From JAAXTX01 sp037139695 (GTDB lineage: Bacteria > Patescibacteriota > Minisyncoccia > Moranbacterales > UBA1568): a stretch of 7,877 bases of DNA. The stretch spans positions 1-7,877 of the forward strand of contig JBAXFX010000058.1 in assembly GCA_037139695.1 (NCBI GenBank). The letters run 5' to 3'. The notes below the pieces were generated by a model. It saw nothing but the letters and a program-made list of their open reading frames with translations. It had not been told where the DNA came from and made no database searches. The translations under genes were made by a program, and so were the position numbers. Below, in pieces: positions 1 to 7,081 of this stretch. The stretch's first letter is position 1; each line of letters begins with the position of its first letter.

Positions 1-120
1 TAAGGGGAGAGAACGTTCTTTTTTCGCTTGTACTGTAATCGATATCTCCCTTTCGGAAAGGGAGTACCGAGTCTTCGAGGGGAGGGATTTGTGTTTGATC
101 GGTCGAAGTCAGCATATCGT
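1..120. repeat. Intergenic repeat, copy 1 (108-nt core plus 12-nt hairpin insertion)
   Basis: This copy is made of segments 1-47, 60-80, 81-83 and 84-120. Each is identical to a segment of copy 2 (230-276, 277-297, 327-329, 363-399). Removing the 12 nt at 48-59 leaves 108 nt; removing 29 and 33 nt from copy 2 leaves the same 108 nt. The core includes the 10-bp palindrome AGAACGTTCT (10-19), followed by a T-run. The first nine bases are the 3' arm of the hairpin that precedes copy 2, so the window probably starts inside a longer element. No gene is supported here. Confidence 0.95.
46..64. repeat. Perfect hairpin, 8-bp stem with CGG loop (copy 1 only)
   Basis: Arms 46-53 (CTCCCTTT) and 57-64 (AAAGGGAG) pair perfectly around the loop CGG. 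Copy 2 lacks 12 nt corresponding to 48-59, so only the GGGAG side is left there. There is no T-run after it, so it is not an obvious terminator. Confidence 0.85.
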
Positions 121-178
121 TTTTAAGAATATGTCGAGTAAGATATCTTTAAGAAACCACCTAACTGGGAACCGGTGC

Positions 179-194
179 CTCTTTATAAGCATCC
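179..194. repeat. 16-nt direct repeat shared with the window's right end
   Basis: CTCTTTATAAGCATCC is found here and again as the last 16 bases of the window (7862-7877), inside the ABC ATPase reading frame. Bases to the left of the two copies do not match, so 179 looks like the left border of a repeated element that continues to the right through the hairpin at 218-238. Confidence 0.9.
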
Positions 195-217
195 TTCATA
201 TTCCAACCCCTCCTGTC

Positions 218-238
218 CTCCCCTTAGGATAAGGGGAG
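218..238. repeat. Perfect hairpin, 9-bp stem with GGA loop; possible terminator-like element
   Basis: Arms 218-226 (CTCCCCTTA) and 230-238 (TAAGGGGAG) pair perfectly around GGA. Nine bases later there is a T6 run (248-253), after the palindrome AGAACGTTCT (239-248). The gap makes it a poor classical intrinsic terminator, but a transcription-end role is possible. The 3' arm carries a TAA that would end the ABC frame if the window's right end continues like this copy. Confidence 0.85.
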
Positions 239-297
239 AGAACGTTCTTTTTTCGCTTGTACTGTAATCGATATCTGGGAGTACCGAGTCTTCGAGG

Positions 298-320
298 CAC
301 GTCGTTTACGAACGACCGTG
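298..320. repeat. Bulged hairpin in an inserted block
   Basis: CAC-GTCGTT pairs with AACGAC-CGTG with one unpaired base, around the loop TACG. The block 298-326 is absent from copy 1 and has CGAGG on both sides (293-297 and 322-326), like a short target duplication or a slippage product. Confidence 0.7.
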
Positions 321-336
321 CCGAGGGGACCGCGTG

Positions 337-355
337 CCGCCAAAGCTTTTAGCGG
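337..355. repeat. Imperfect hairpin in a second inserted block
   Basis: CCGC (337-340) pairs with GCGG (352-355). After one mismatch, AAA (342-344) pairs with TTT (348-350). It lies inside the 33-nt block 330-362 that copy 1 lacks. Confidence 0.55.
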
Positions 356-413
356 AGGCGCAGGGATTTGTGTTTGATCGGTCGAAGTCAGCATATCGTC
401 TCGGACCCTCACC

Positions 414-431
414 TGTCCGGAGTACCGGACA
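414..431. repeat. Perfect hairpin, 7-bp stem with AGTA loop
   Basis: TGTCCGG (414-420) pairs with CCGGACA (425-431). It is directly followed by the next hairpin with no spacer, making a double hairpin ahead of the tandem repeat. Confidence 0.8.
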
Positions 432-452
432 TCCTCTCCCGAGGGGAGAGGA
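432..452. repeat. Perfect hairpin, 9-bp stem with GAG loop
   Basis: TCCTCTCCC (432-440) pairs with GGGAGAGGA (444-452). It overlaps the first unit of the 38-bp tandem repeat. Later units keep only a shorter CTCCC/GGGAG or CCC/GGG version of the stem. Confidence 0.85.
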
Positions 453-574
453 GGGAACTGAATACTGTCTCTGCACCCGAGGGGAGAGGAGGGAACTGAA
501 TGCTGTCTCTACTCCCGAGGGGAGGGGAGGGAACTGAATGCTGTCTCTACTCCCGAGGGGAGAGGAGGGAACTG
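438..574. repeat. 38-bp tandem repeat, 3.6 copies
   Basis: Units lie at 438-475, 476-513, 514-551 and a partial 552-574. Each starts with CCCGAGGGG and contains GGGAACTG. Units differ by a few bases: A or G in AATACTG/AATGCTG, GCA or ACT at the unit end, and one A-to-G change in unit 3. There are no unique spacers, so this is not a CRISPR array. Function is unknown. Confidence 0.95.
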
Positions 575-750
575 TGCGTATATGGTCTTCAGTTCGGCTC
601 CGTTTTATTCTTTCTCTTCCAAGAAAGGATTTTTCGTGGTATTTTTAAGGTGTCATTATTGTCGGTTTTTAGTGCGAAATGAGCTAGAGATCGTTTCCTT
701 CAAAGAGGCTGAGCCTCTTGACCTGTCATTCATAATAAAGACAGACCACT
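575..750 (+). other. Leader region upstream of the FISUMP gene, with a 7-bp hairpin
   Basis: No supportable gene is present. The stretch is T-rich from about 600 to 670. A perfect hairpin at 703-719 (AAGAGGC, loop TGA, GCCTCTT) ends 31 nt before the chosen start codon and has no T-run after it. TTGACC at 718-723 resembles a -35 box, but no good -10 box stands at the right distance, so no promoter is called. Confidence 0.6.
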
Positions 751-1908
751 ATGCACCACCTTCGAAAAAAAGTGACGGACTTCCTGAACAAGAGAGCTTC
801 GGGAACAGCGTCTCATGATATGACCCCGAATCGGAAAAAGAAGATCGTTTTCCGTTCTTCCGTCATAGCGGTCCTTGTCGTCGCGATCGTTCTCGGGTTC
901 CAGTTCTTCGATATCCTGAAGCTCAAAGCCGCTTCTTTCGGTTGGGTGCAAAACAATTGGAGTGGGGGAGCCAGCACAGACGTGGCAACGCACACCGACA
1001 ATCAGACCGGTTGGACCAAATTCTTTTCCAAGGATGCCAATGTGGACACCAGTGGGGGCCAGGTGAAGTTGACGGGGACGAGCGCTGTGGTGGTAGATAC
1101 GACGGACACTGACTTTAACGCTGGCACAAAAACCAATGTGGCCACGCTTGGCACCGGCACCGGCGCAAGTGTCACCTTGCTCAAACAAGACGGCGCCACT
1201 TGCAGTGCCAACACGGAGTGCGCTTCGGGCGGTTGCCAAACAACATGCGTGCCAACGTGCAGTGGCTCAATCGTCTCTGGGCAATTCTGCGCTTTCGGCG
1301 GGTTGGTGTATGGCGTGGTGACTGCGGCAGATGAACATTTGTGGCTGGATCGCAACCTTGGCGCCACGCAGGTCGCCACCGCCTCCGATGATGCGGCTGC
1401 TTACGGTTGGTATTTCCAGTGGGGCCGAGCGGCGGATGGGCATCAACTGACAACTTCAGACACCACCACCACGTTGAGCGCCACTGACACCGTGGCCGCG
1501 CCTGACACTGCTAAGTTCATCATCAATGCCAGTGGCACTGGTGACTGGAAAACGGATGCTACCCGCAATGACACGCTTTGGACAGGCGGAACAGACAATG
1601 GCGGCCCCAACAATCCTTGTCCGGCTGGGTATCGGGTGCCAACTCAACCGGAATGGTCAGTCCTCACCGCTTCGGAACATATTACCGATGTTGCCACCGC
1701 TTTGGCTTCGAATCTGAAACTTCCGCTAGCCGGTTTCCGGGAAGGCGGCAATGGCGCACTCGGCTATCAGAGGAGTAGCGGCGAATACTGGTCGAGCAGT
1801 GTCGCAAGCACTAGAGCCATCAATCTGGACTTCTATTCAAATGTCGTGCATTCGGCTTACTTCGATGAGCGCGCGTACGGGTTTTCCGTCCGGTGCGTCA
1901 AGAATTAG
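751..1908 (+). CDS. Membrane-anchored FISUMP-domain surface protein
   Basis: This encodes a 385-residue protein. A basic N-terminus (RKKK at 28-31) leads into one hydrophobic segment at about 36-56, read as an uncleaved anchor with the rest outside the cell. Residues about 63-147 form a beta-rich unit starting near NNWSGG. A Cys-rich linker follows (C151, C157, C162, C166, C170, C180). Residues about 183-385 match the FISUMP family (Fibrobacter succinogenes major paralogous domain): WLDRNLGA (198-205), YGWYFQWGR (218-226), NPCPAGYRVPT near 288, YWSSS (346-350) and the end GFSVRC (377-382). This family is related in pattern to C-type-lectin-like binding folds; the ligand is unknown. The eight cysteines fit an oxidised, exported protein. 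No Shine-Dalgarno sequence stands before the ATG. An alternative ATG at 820 (residue 24) would give a more typical short anchor. Function is inferred from family only. Confidence 0.9.
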   Translation: MHHLRKKVTDFLNKRASGTASHDMTPNRKKKIVFRSSVIAVLVVAIVLGFQFFDILKLKAASFGWVQNNWSGGASTDVATHTDNQTGWTKFFSKDANVDTSGGQVKLTGTSAVVVDTTDTDFNAGTKTNVATLGTGTGASVTLLKQDGATCSANTECASGGCQTTCVPTCSGSIVSGQFCAFGGLVYGVVTAADEHLWLDRNLGATQVATASDDAAAYGWYFQWGRAADGHQLTTSDTTTTLSATDTVAAPDTAKFIINASGTGDWKTDATRNDTLWTGGTDNGGPNNPCPAGYRVPTQPEWSVLTASEHITDVATALASNLKLPLAGFREGGNGALGYQRSSGEYWSSSVASTRAINLDFYSNVVHSAYFDERAYGFSVRCVKN

Positions 1909-2012
1909 ATGTATTTGACTATCAGAAATTCACCAAGGACGGTCCTCGGAAAATAAAAATATCAAAAGGAGGAAAAATAATTCGGACATCCTAAAGCAGA
2001 GAATCGAGCAAA
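1909..2012 (+). other. Intergenic gap with an inverted repeat and an orphan Shine-Dalgarno-like tract
   Basis: An inverted repeat at 1933-1949 (core AGGAC-G-GTCCT with flanking CC/GG) lies 25 nt after the FISUMP stop. It is followed by A-rich, not T-rich, sequence, so it is not a + strand intrinsic terminator. AAAAGGAGG at 1964-1972 is a textbook ribosome-binding sequence but lies 40 nt before the next ATG. No convincing promoter was found. Confidence 0.6.
1964..1972 (+). promoter_or_regulatory. Perfect Shine-Dalgarno-like tract without a start codon at normal distance
   Basis: AAAAGGAGG is followed within normal spacing only by ATA (1977-1979) and ATT (1980-1982), with no ATG, GTG or TTG. 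The frame of the next gene has a TAA at 1992-1994, so that gene cannot be extended up to it. It may be a standby site, a relic, or chance. Confidence 0.4.
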
Positions 2013-5000
2013 ATGTTCAAACAAAAAGCAAAAATCAACGTGATGTTGGCCGGCCTGGTTTTTGGCTTGGTGCTTTTTGGGTGTTCGGCCAAAGGGGTTA
2101 GGGCGTATGCCAATACGGGAACCTATGTTTCCTCGGTCAAAGACATGCATGCGCCGGTGCATTTTGGAACCATAAGCTGGAACGACGTGGTACCGGCCAA
2201 TACGTCGGTCGCGGTCGAACTGCGAAGTGGCAACGTGGCCGATCCGAATGGCGGAGGGTGGACCGACTGGACCGCTATCAACAAGAACGATACGATCGGT
2301 GGCGCTTTGGACAATAAACGCTATATCCAATACCGCGTGACGCTCAATTCCGACAATTTGGATGCGGTACCAAGCGTCGGCGATGTCACTATCAGTGCCG
2401 CTGTCGGCACGTTGGTCTCATCGGTATACAATACCAAAAATGCCAGCAATGTTTTGGAGTCACTCAATTGGAATGAAACCAAACCCGGAACGTCGGACGT
2501 GCTTTTTCAGGTGCGAACGTCTCCGGATAATCTCGTTTGGACGCCTTGGTGCGGTCCGGACAATGGTGGAGCCGGCTGCGATAGTACCGTTTTTTTCACG
2601 GACGCTTCCGGCGGTGAGACGATGGACGGAGAGTTCAGGACTCACGTCACGCCGACCGATGCCGATCGCTATGTGCAGTATCGGGTCGTGCTTGTAGGCG
2701 ATTTGAGCAGCGGTGCAACCTCGACGTTGAGTGAGGTCGCTCTCCACTATTCCGCATCGCAATATTCCGGAACTATTCTCTCTACCGTCAAAGACACCGG
2801 TCAATCATCGTCTTTCGGCACCCTTTCTTGGACCGACGACCACGAAGCAGTCAATGCCAGCAATCCATACGCCGGCACTTCCGTGGCCATGCAGATCCGA
2901 GCCGGCAACACCCCGACTCCGGACAATACCTGGACCAACGGAGGGGGCTGGACCGATGTGGCACAAGGAGGCTCACTTTCCGCTTTCTCCGGCAACCGGT
3001 ACATCCAATACCAGGCCACCCTTTCGACCTACGACGATTCCGTCGTCCCGTCCGTCTCCGACGTCTCCCTCCCATACACCTACTATCCCACCACCTCGCC
3101 CGAGCTTCTGTCTTCGCCGTATGATACGACCGACGGAGCCAACCTCCTTGCTCGGATCACGTGGTCACAAGACGCCCCATCCGGCACCGCGGTCCGGTTT
3201 CAGGTCCGGACCGCTCCCGACAACAACGGCTCGCCCGACTGGGCCAGCGGTTCCGGCTGGTGCGCCCCGACGACCTGCGCCTCGACCACGGCCGATGCCG
3301 ATTATGCTTCCGGCGGATACCAGACCGTTCCGGCCGGAGAAGACATCAACCCCGTCCAACGTACCGGGAACAATGACCGATGGATCCAGTATGCGCTCTG
3401 GCTCGATTCCAACGATACTTCCAAGACCCCGATCCTTCACGACCTTACCCTTAACTACGTCGTCAATGGCGCGCCGGAAGTTCAAAACGTCGCCGCTTCC
3501 CAGGATACGAGCGGTACGGTCAATCTGACCTACGAGGTCAAAGATGCCGATACCGCTACCGGACGCCTGCCCGGCAAGGTCGATACCTCCCTTGAATACT
3601 GCTCCGATCAGTGCGACAGCCCCGGCAACGAGACCTGGCTTCCGGCCTCGGCCGTTACCGGGATGGGCCGAGTCTCGGTTTCCGGTAGTTCCTTCACCCG
3701 GTATTCCGCGACCTGGAACCCGGTTACCGATTATTCGGAACACTACCCGGCTCACTTCAAGATCCGGGTCAAGGCCGACGATACCGAACTGGCCAACAAC
3801 CTCGGATACGCGGAATCACCGACCTTTACGCTCGATACGAAAAAGCCGGTCGGAAGCGGACTCTCCGTCAACCTGCAAGACGATACCGTTACCATCAATC
3901 AGCCACAGGAAGATTCCGGATACGATATATTTCTCTCCGTCGGCCAGGGATTTCCCGATACCCCGACACTTACCGATGCCCAGTCCCTGACCTATCCCCA
4001 TACGTTCCACTTCGCCGACCTCTCGGCTATCGGTGTCAATGGCACCGTCTCTTTGAAGATCGTCGACCGATACGGCAATGTTTCCGACGCCTACTCATAC
4101 ATCGTCCCACCCACGCCGGAAGACGTGATCTTCTTCGACATATCGAATGCCAGTCAGGGAACCTATACCGAATTCCTCACGTGGAAGTCGATCGCGGGGG
4201 AGAACCTCCGGTATCATGTCTGCCGGGACGAAACCAATGACGGGGAGCCGGTCGCGGACCCGAGCACCCTTTCGTACGATACCTGTCACGCCATCGCCGA
4301 TATCTCGAGCAACTTCTTCATCGACAACAATCTCGACGGCACCAAGCACTATTTCTACCATGTCTTTACCGAGAACACCCTCGATCATTCCGTCTCGAAC
4401 TTCTCGAATATCGTCCAAGATACCCCGGATGGCAACGGCGCCAGCGACTCGACTCCGCCGACATTGTCCGACGTCACCGTGCATCAGGATACCGATGTGA
4501 CCGCGACCTCCATCACCGTTACCTGGAAGGCGAACGAGATCTCCAATTCCGGCATGGGCTTCACGAGCGAGTCCGACTATGAACAGAGCCAGTATGCCAA
4601 GGAACGCACCACCTACGACCCCGAGATGATCGCGGCCGGAGCCACCCACTCCTACACCCTTACCGGACTCGAGCCCGGCACCACCTACTACCTCCGTCCC
4701 AGAAGCAACGACGTCCTCGGCAATCAGGGGATCATCGGCAATTGGGGACCCGATCAGGGCAATGGCATCATCACCGTCAAAACCAAAGACGGTCCGGCTA
4801 TCAAACGCTTTACCATCAAAGAGACCACCAACGACAGCGTCACCATCACGTGGAGCACGACGACCGTCTCCGACTCCGCCATATACTATTCCCAGGCAAA
4901 GTCGGGCGGGGCGCTGACTATCGACGACGCGAACGTCCCGAACGCTTCGAACGGAGTGATTAAGGATGAGTCGCACTACGTGTTGGTCCATGAGCTGAAG

Positions 5001-7010
5001 GTCCCGAACCTCAAGACCGGGGAGACGTATTCTTTCTTCCTCAGGTCCGCCAGTGAGAACGGAAACTTCGCCGTCGAAAACAATGCCGGCAAGTTCTACG
5101 AGTTCACCACGGACGACGACACCGCCAATCCGGTCATCTCGTTCGATGCCGGAAGCCAGCCGTTTTTCACGACGAACTCCAAGGCGGGGCTCTCCTGGTC
5201 GACTGACCAGCCGACTACCACCACGCTCCGATACAAAAAGCGTGCCGAGAGCGCCTATCAGGATTACGCGATCGATCAGAACCTGCTCGATTCGGGTCAC
5301 ACGGTCTTCCTGGAAACCCTTGATTCCTATACCGTCTACGACTTCGTGATCGCCGCGACCGACATCAACGGCAACCGGGCCACCGAGGTCAGCGGCAGCT
5401 TCCGGACCGCGAAGGACCCGGACTCCGATCACCCAGCCCTCTCTTCGATCGATCATATCTCGGTGCCCGACGGCAACCTTTCCGATACCAACGCGGTCGT
5501 GACCTTTAATACCGACCAAGCGGCACTTTGTCTGGCCGAGCTTTCCGTTTCTTCCGGCTCCTATACCAATCCGATCGTGATCCAAGAGGACGGATACGAT
5601 GCGAACAGGAATTACACGACCGCCCACACGCTCCGCTTCATCGGGCTCATCTTCTCCACCCCCTACTACTTCCGCCTTACCTGTCACGACAATCTGCAAG
5701 ACGACAGCGGTCATTTCGCGTACCTCACTTCCGACGAGTCTTCCTTTACCACCAAGGAAAAACTCTATACCGCCGAGGGTGCCGGCGCCCTCGGGGACCA
5801 TACCGCCCCATCGCTCTCTTCCATACAGACGTCGAACATCACCGGCGAATCCGCCACAGTGTCATGGAATACGGACGAGGCGGCGAATAGTCTCGTGAAG
5901 TTCGGATTGACCGATACGACCATGGATCAGATGGCCGGAGACGCGTTGGCGTCGTCGGCGGTCAGCGCGTATACGAATGCCCACCAGGTCATCGTCTCCC
6001 GTCTCATTCCCGGCATCAAATATTTCTTTTCCGTCCTGTCTTCCGATGCGGCCGGCAATATCTCCGAATCCTCCGTCAGTTCCTTCACGACCCGACTCCT
6101 CTCGGCCGTCTCTTCCATCCATACCGCATCCCAACAGATCGGCGAGGTCACCGTCACCTGGAAGACGTCCACCCCGACATCCTCGTTCGTCGAATACGGC
6201 GCGGCCGAGACGTACGGGGACCGCAAGGAGAGCAACACACTCTCGACCGACCATTCGATCGTCCTCTCCAAACTGACTTCCGGCACCGAATATCATTTCC
6301 GGGTCGGCGGTACGGACAAGGACAAGAACCTGTATACGTCTTCCGATTCCACCTTCTCGGCCAAGGCGCCTCCGGTCCTCTCCGCCGTCTCCATCGGGAA
6401 CGTCACCGAACGCAGTGCCGACGTTTCCTTCACGACCGATGTCCCCACGGACGCCCTCGTCGTCTATCAAAACGGTGCCAAGCAGGACGACTCCGGCAGC
6501 CAAGGGAAGCCGGAACTTTCCCTGAACCACGTCGTCAAGCTCACGAACCTCACTCCCGGTTCCTCGTACGCCGTCACCGTCAAGGTCCGTGACGATGCCG
6601 GAAACGAGACCGACGATGCCACCAAGAGCTTCCAGACCACGGCCGATGACAATCCGCCGACGCTTGAGCAGGTGAAGATCAATACCGCCCTCACCCAAGA
6701 CGACAAGGTCCAGACCCTCGTCACCTTCTTCACCGACGAACTTGCCACCGCGGCCATCAAATATCGCGAAGGCACCCAGGGAGAGGAGAAGTCCCTGACG
6801 ATCACGCAGGACCCATCGACTTCCCACACCGCGGTCTTGCTCACCTTCAATCCGGGTTCCGTATACTATGTCCGACTCTTGACCACCGACCTCTTCGGCA
6901 ATACGTCGGAATCGGAGGACTACGTGGTCCTGACGCCAAAGCGTTCCGAGAACGTGGTGCAGGTGATCGTCAAGAACTTCAACGATATCTTCAGTTGGAC
7001 GAAGATGTGA
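2013..7010 (+). CDS. Giant secreted multi-domain protein with beta-sandwich and fibronectin type III repeats
   Basis: This encodes a 1665-residue exported protein (about 180 kDa, estimated). A signal sequence covers residues 1-33: KQKAK, a hydrophobic core at about 8-23, then either a lipobox-like VLFGC (C24) or an AYA signal peptidase I site (31-33). Four beta-sandwich modules follow at about 36-131, 132-249, 253-361 and 362-484. Each opens with a SS-V/Y-like strand, has a V-x-Q/E-x-R strand, and closes with RYIQYR or WIQYA; they alternate A-B-A-B. Residues 487-605 resemble a PKD/cadherin domain and 613-810 two Ig-like domains (DRYGNVSD near 684). About eight FN3 repeats start near 812, 927, 1037, 1138, 1261, 1362, 1453 and 1547, with PxLSxV openings and GTTYYLR/GTEYHFR-type strands. 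There is no LPXTG and no C-terminal membrane segment; the end is a short amphipathic tail. No catalytic motif was seen. A role in adhesion or surface structure is inferred. The start is fixed by the in-frame TAA at 1992; no Shine-Dalgarno sequence is close to it. Confidence 0.95.
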   Translation: MFKQKAKINVMLAGLVFGLVLFGCSAKGVRAYANTGTYVSSVKDMHAPVHFGTISWNDVVPANTSVAVELRSGNVADPNGGGWTDWTAINKNDTIGGALDNKRYIQYRVTLNSDNLDAVPSVGDVTISAAVGTLVSSVYNTKNASNVLESLNWNETKPGTSDVLFQVRTSPDNLVWTPWCGPDNGGAGCDSTVFFTDASGGETMDGEFRTHVTPTDADRYVQYRVVLVGDLSSGATSTLSEVALHYSASQYSGTILSTVKDTGQSSSFGTLSWTDDHEAVNASNPYAGTSVAMQIRAGNTPTPDNTWTNGGGWTDVAQGGSLSAFSGNRYIQYQATLSTYDDSVVPSVSDVSLPYTYYPTTSPELLSSPYDTTDGANLLARITWSQDAPSGTAVRFQVRTAPDNNGSPDWASGSGWCAPTTCASTTADADYASGGYQTVPAGEDINPVQRTGNNDRWIQYALWLDSNDTSKTPILHDLTLNYVVNGAPEVQNVAASQDTSGTVNLTYEVKDADTATGRLPGKVDTSLEYCSDQCDSPGNETWLPASAVTGMGRVSVSGSSFTRYSATWNPVTDYSEHYPAHFKIRVKADDTELANNLGYAESPTFTLDTKKPVGSGLSVNLQDDTVTINQPQEDSGYDIFLSVGQGFPDTPTLTDAQSLTYPHTFHFADLSAIGVNGTVSLKIVDRYGNVSDAYSYIVPPTPEDVIFFDISNASQGTYTEFLTWKSIAGENLRYHVCRDETNDGEPVADPSTLSYDTCHAIADISSNFFIDNNLDGTKHYFYHVFTENTLDHSVSNFSNIVQDTPDGNGASDSTPPTLSDVTVHQDTDVTATSITVTWKANEISNSGMGFTSESDYEQSQYAKERTTYDPEMIAAGATHSYTLTGLEPGTTYYLRPRSNDVLGNQGIIGNWGPDQGNGIITVKTKDGPAIKRFTIKETTNDSVTITWSTTTVSDSAIYYSQAKSGGALTIDDANVPNASNGVIKDESHYVLVHELKVPNLKTGETYSFFLRSASENGNFAVENNAGKFYEFTTDDDTANPVISFDAGSQPFFTTNSKAGLSWSTDQPTTTTLRYKKRAESAYQDYAIDQNLLDSGHTVFLETLDSYTVYDFVIAATDINGNRATEVSGSFRTAKDPDSDHPALSSIDHISVPDGNLSDTNAVVTFNTDQAALCLAELSVSSGSYTNPIVIQEDGYDANRNYTTAHTLRFIGLIFSTPYYFRLTCHDNLQDDSGHFAYLTSDESSFTTKEKLYTAEGAGALGDHTAPSLSSIQTSNITGESATVSWNTDEAANSLVKFGLTDTTMDQMAGDALASSAVSAYTNAHQVIVSRLIPGIKYFFSVLSSDAAGNISESSVSSFTTRLLSAVSSIHTASQQIGEVTVTWKTSTPTSSFVEYGAAETYGDRKESNTLSTDHSIVLSKLTSGTEYHFRVGGTDKDKNLYTSSDSTFSAKAPPVLSAVSIGNVTERSADVSFTTDVPTDALVVYQNGAKQDDSGSQGKPELSLNHVVKLTNLTPGSSYAVTVKVRDDAGNETDDATKSFQTTADDNPPTLEQVKINTALTQDDKVQTLVTFFTDELATAAIKYREGTQGEEKSLTITQDPSTSHTAVLLTFNPGSVYYVRLLTTDLFGNTSESEDYVVLTPKRSENVVQVIVKNFNDIFSWTKM

Positions 7011-7081
7011 GAGTGAAAAATTGGTGTATACTGGATAGAGTGCGGTCGGGACGCGATCGATTCGGGCAAATAAAATACGGT
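7011..7081 (+). other. 71-nt gap between the FN3 protein and ABC ATPase genes
   Basis: No terminator-like hairpin is seen, so read-through from the upstream gene is plausible. TATACT at 7027-7032 resembles a -10 box but lacks a -35 box at proper spacing. No Shine-Dalgarno sequence precedes the ATG at 7082. Confidence 0.5.

Larger units (their letters stand above)
230..399. repeat. Intergenic repeat, copy 2 (108-nt core plus 29-nt and 33-nt insertions)
   Basis: The core segments 230-276, 277-297, 327-329 and 363-399 are identical to copy 1. Two extra blocks interrupt it: 298-326, which holds a hairpin and a second CGAGG, and 330-362, which holds another imperfect hairpin (337-355). Identity to copy 1 ends sharply after 399. 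Short open frames across this stretch are not supported as genes. Confidence 0.95.

Noticed and set aside
2..229. Open + strand frame ending at the TAA at 230-232
   Set aside because: It has one internal ATG (131), no recognisable protein features, and part of it is the repeat that recurs in a non-coding setting. It is plausible by chance over 76 codons.
438..574. CRISPR array
   Set aside because: Units are contiguous 38-bp copies with no unique spacers, and no cas genes are present.
334..818. Small open frames of 60-78 codons in the repeat region
   Set aside because: They translate tandem repeats or T-rich leader sequence, overlap each other, and look like no protein family.
1933..1949. 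Intrinsic terminator after the FISUMP gene
   Set aside because: The inverted repeat has almost no loop and is followed by A-rich sequence, not a T-run.
7008..7016. TGA recoding (as in some Candidate Phyla Radiation lineages)
   Set aside because: No frame needs a TGA read as an amino acid. The FN3 protein ends naturally at TGA with another in-frame TGA two codons later.
7027..7032. TATACT as a -10 promoter box for the ABC gene
   Set aside because: There is no acceptable -35 box at 16-18 nt; the nearest TTGGAC is 26 nt away. Chance match.
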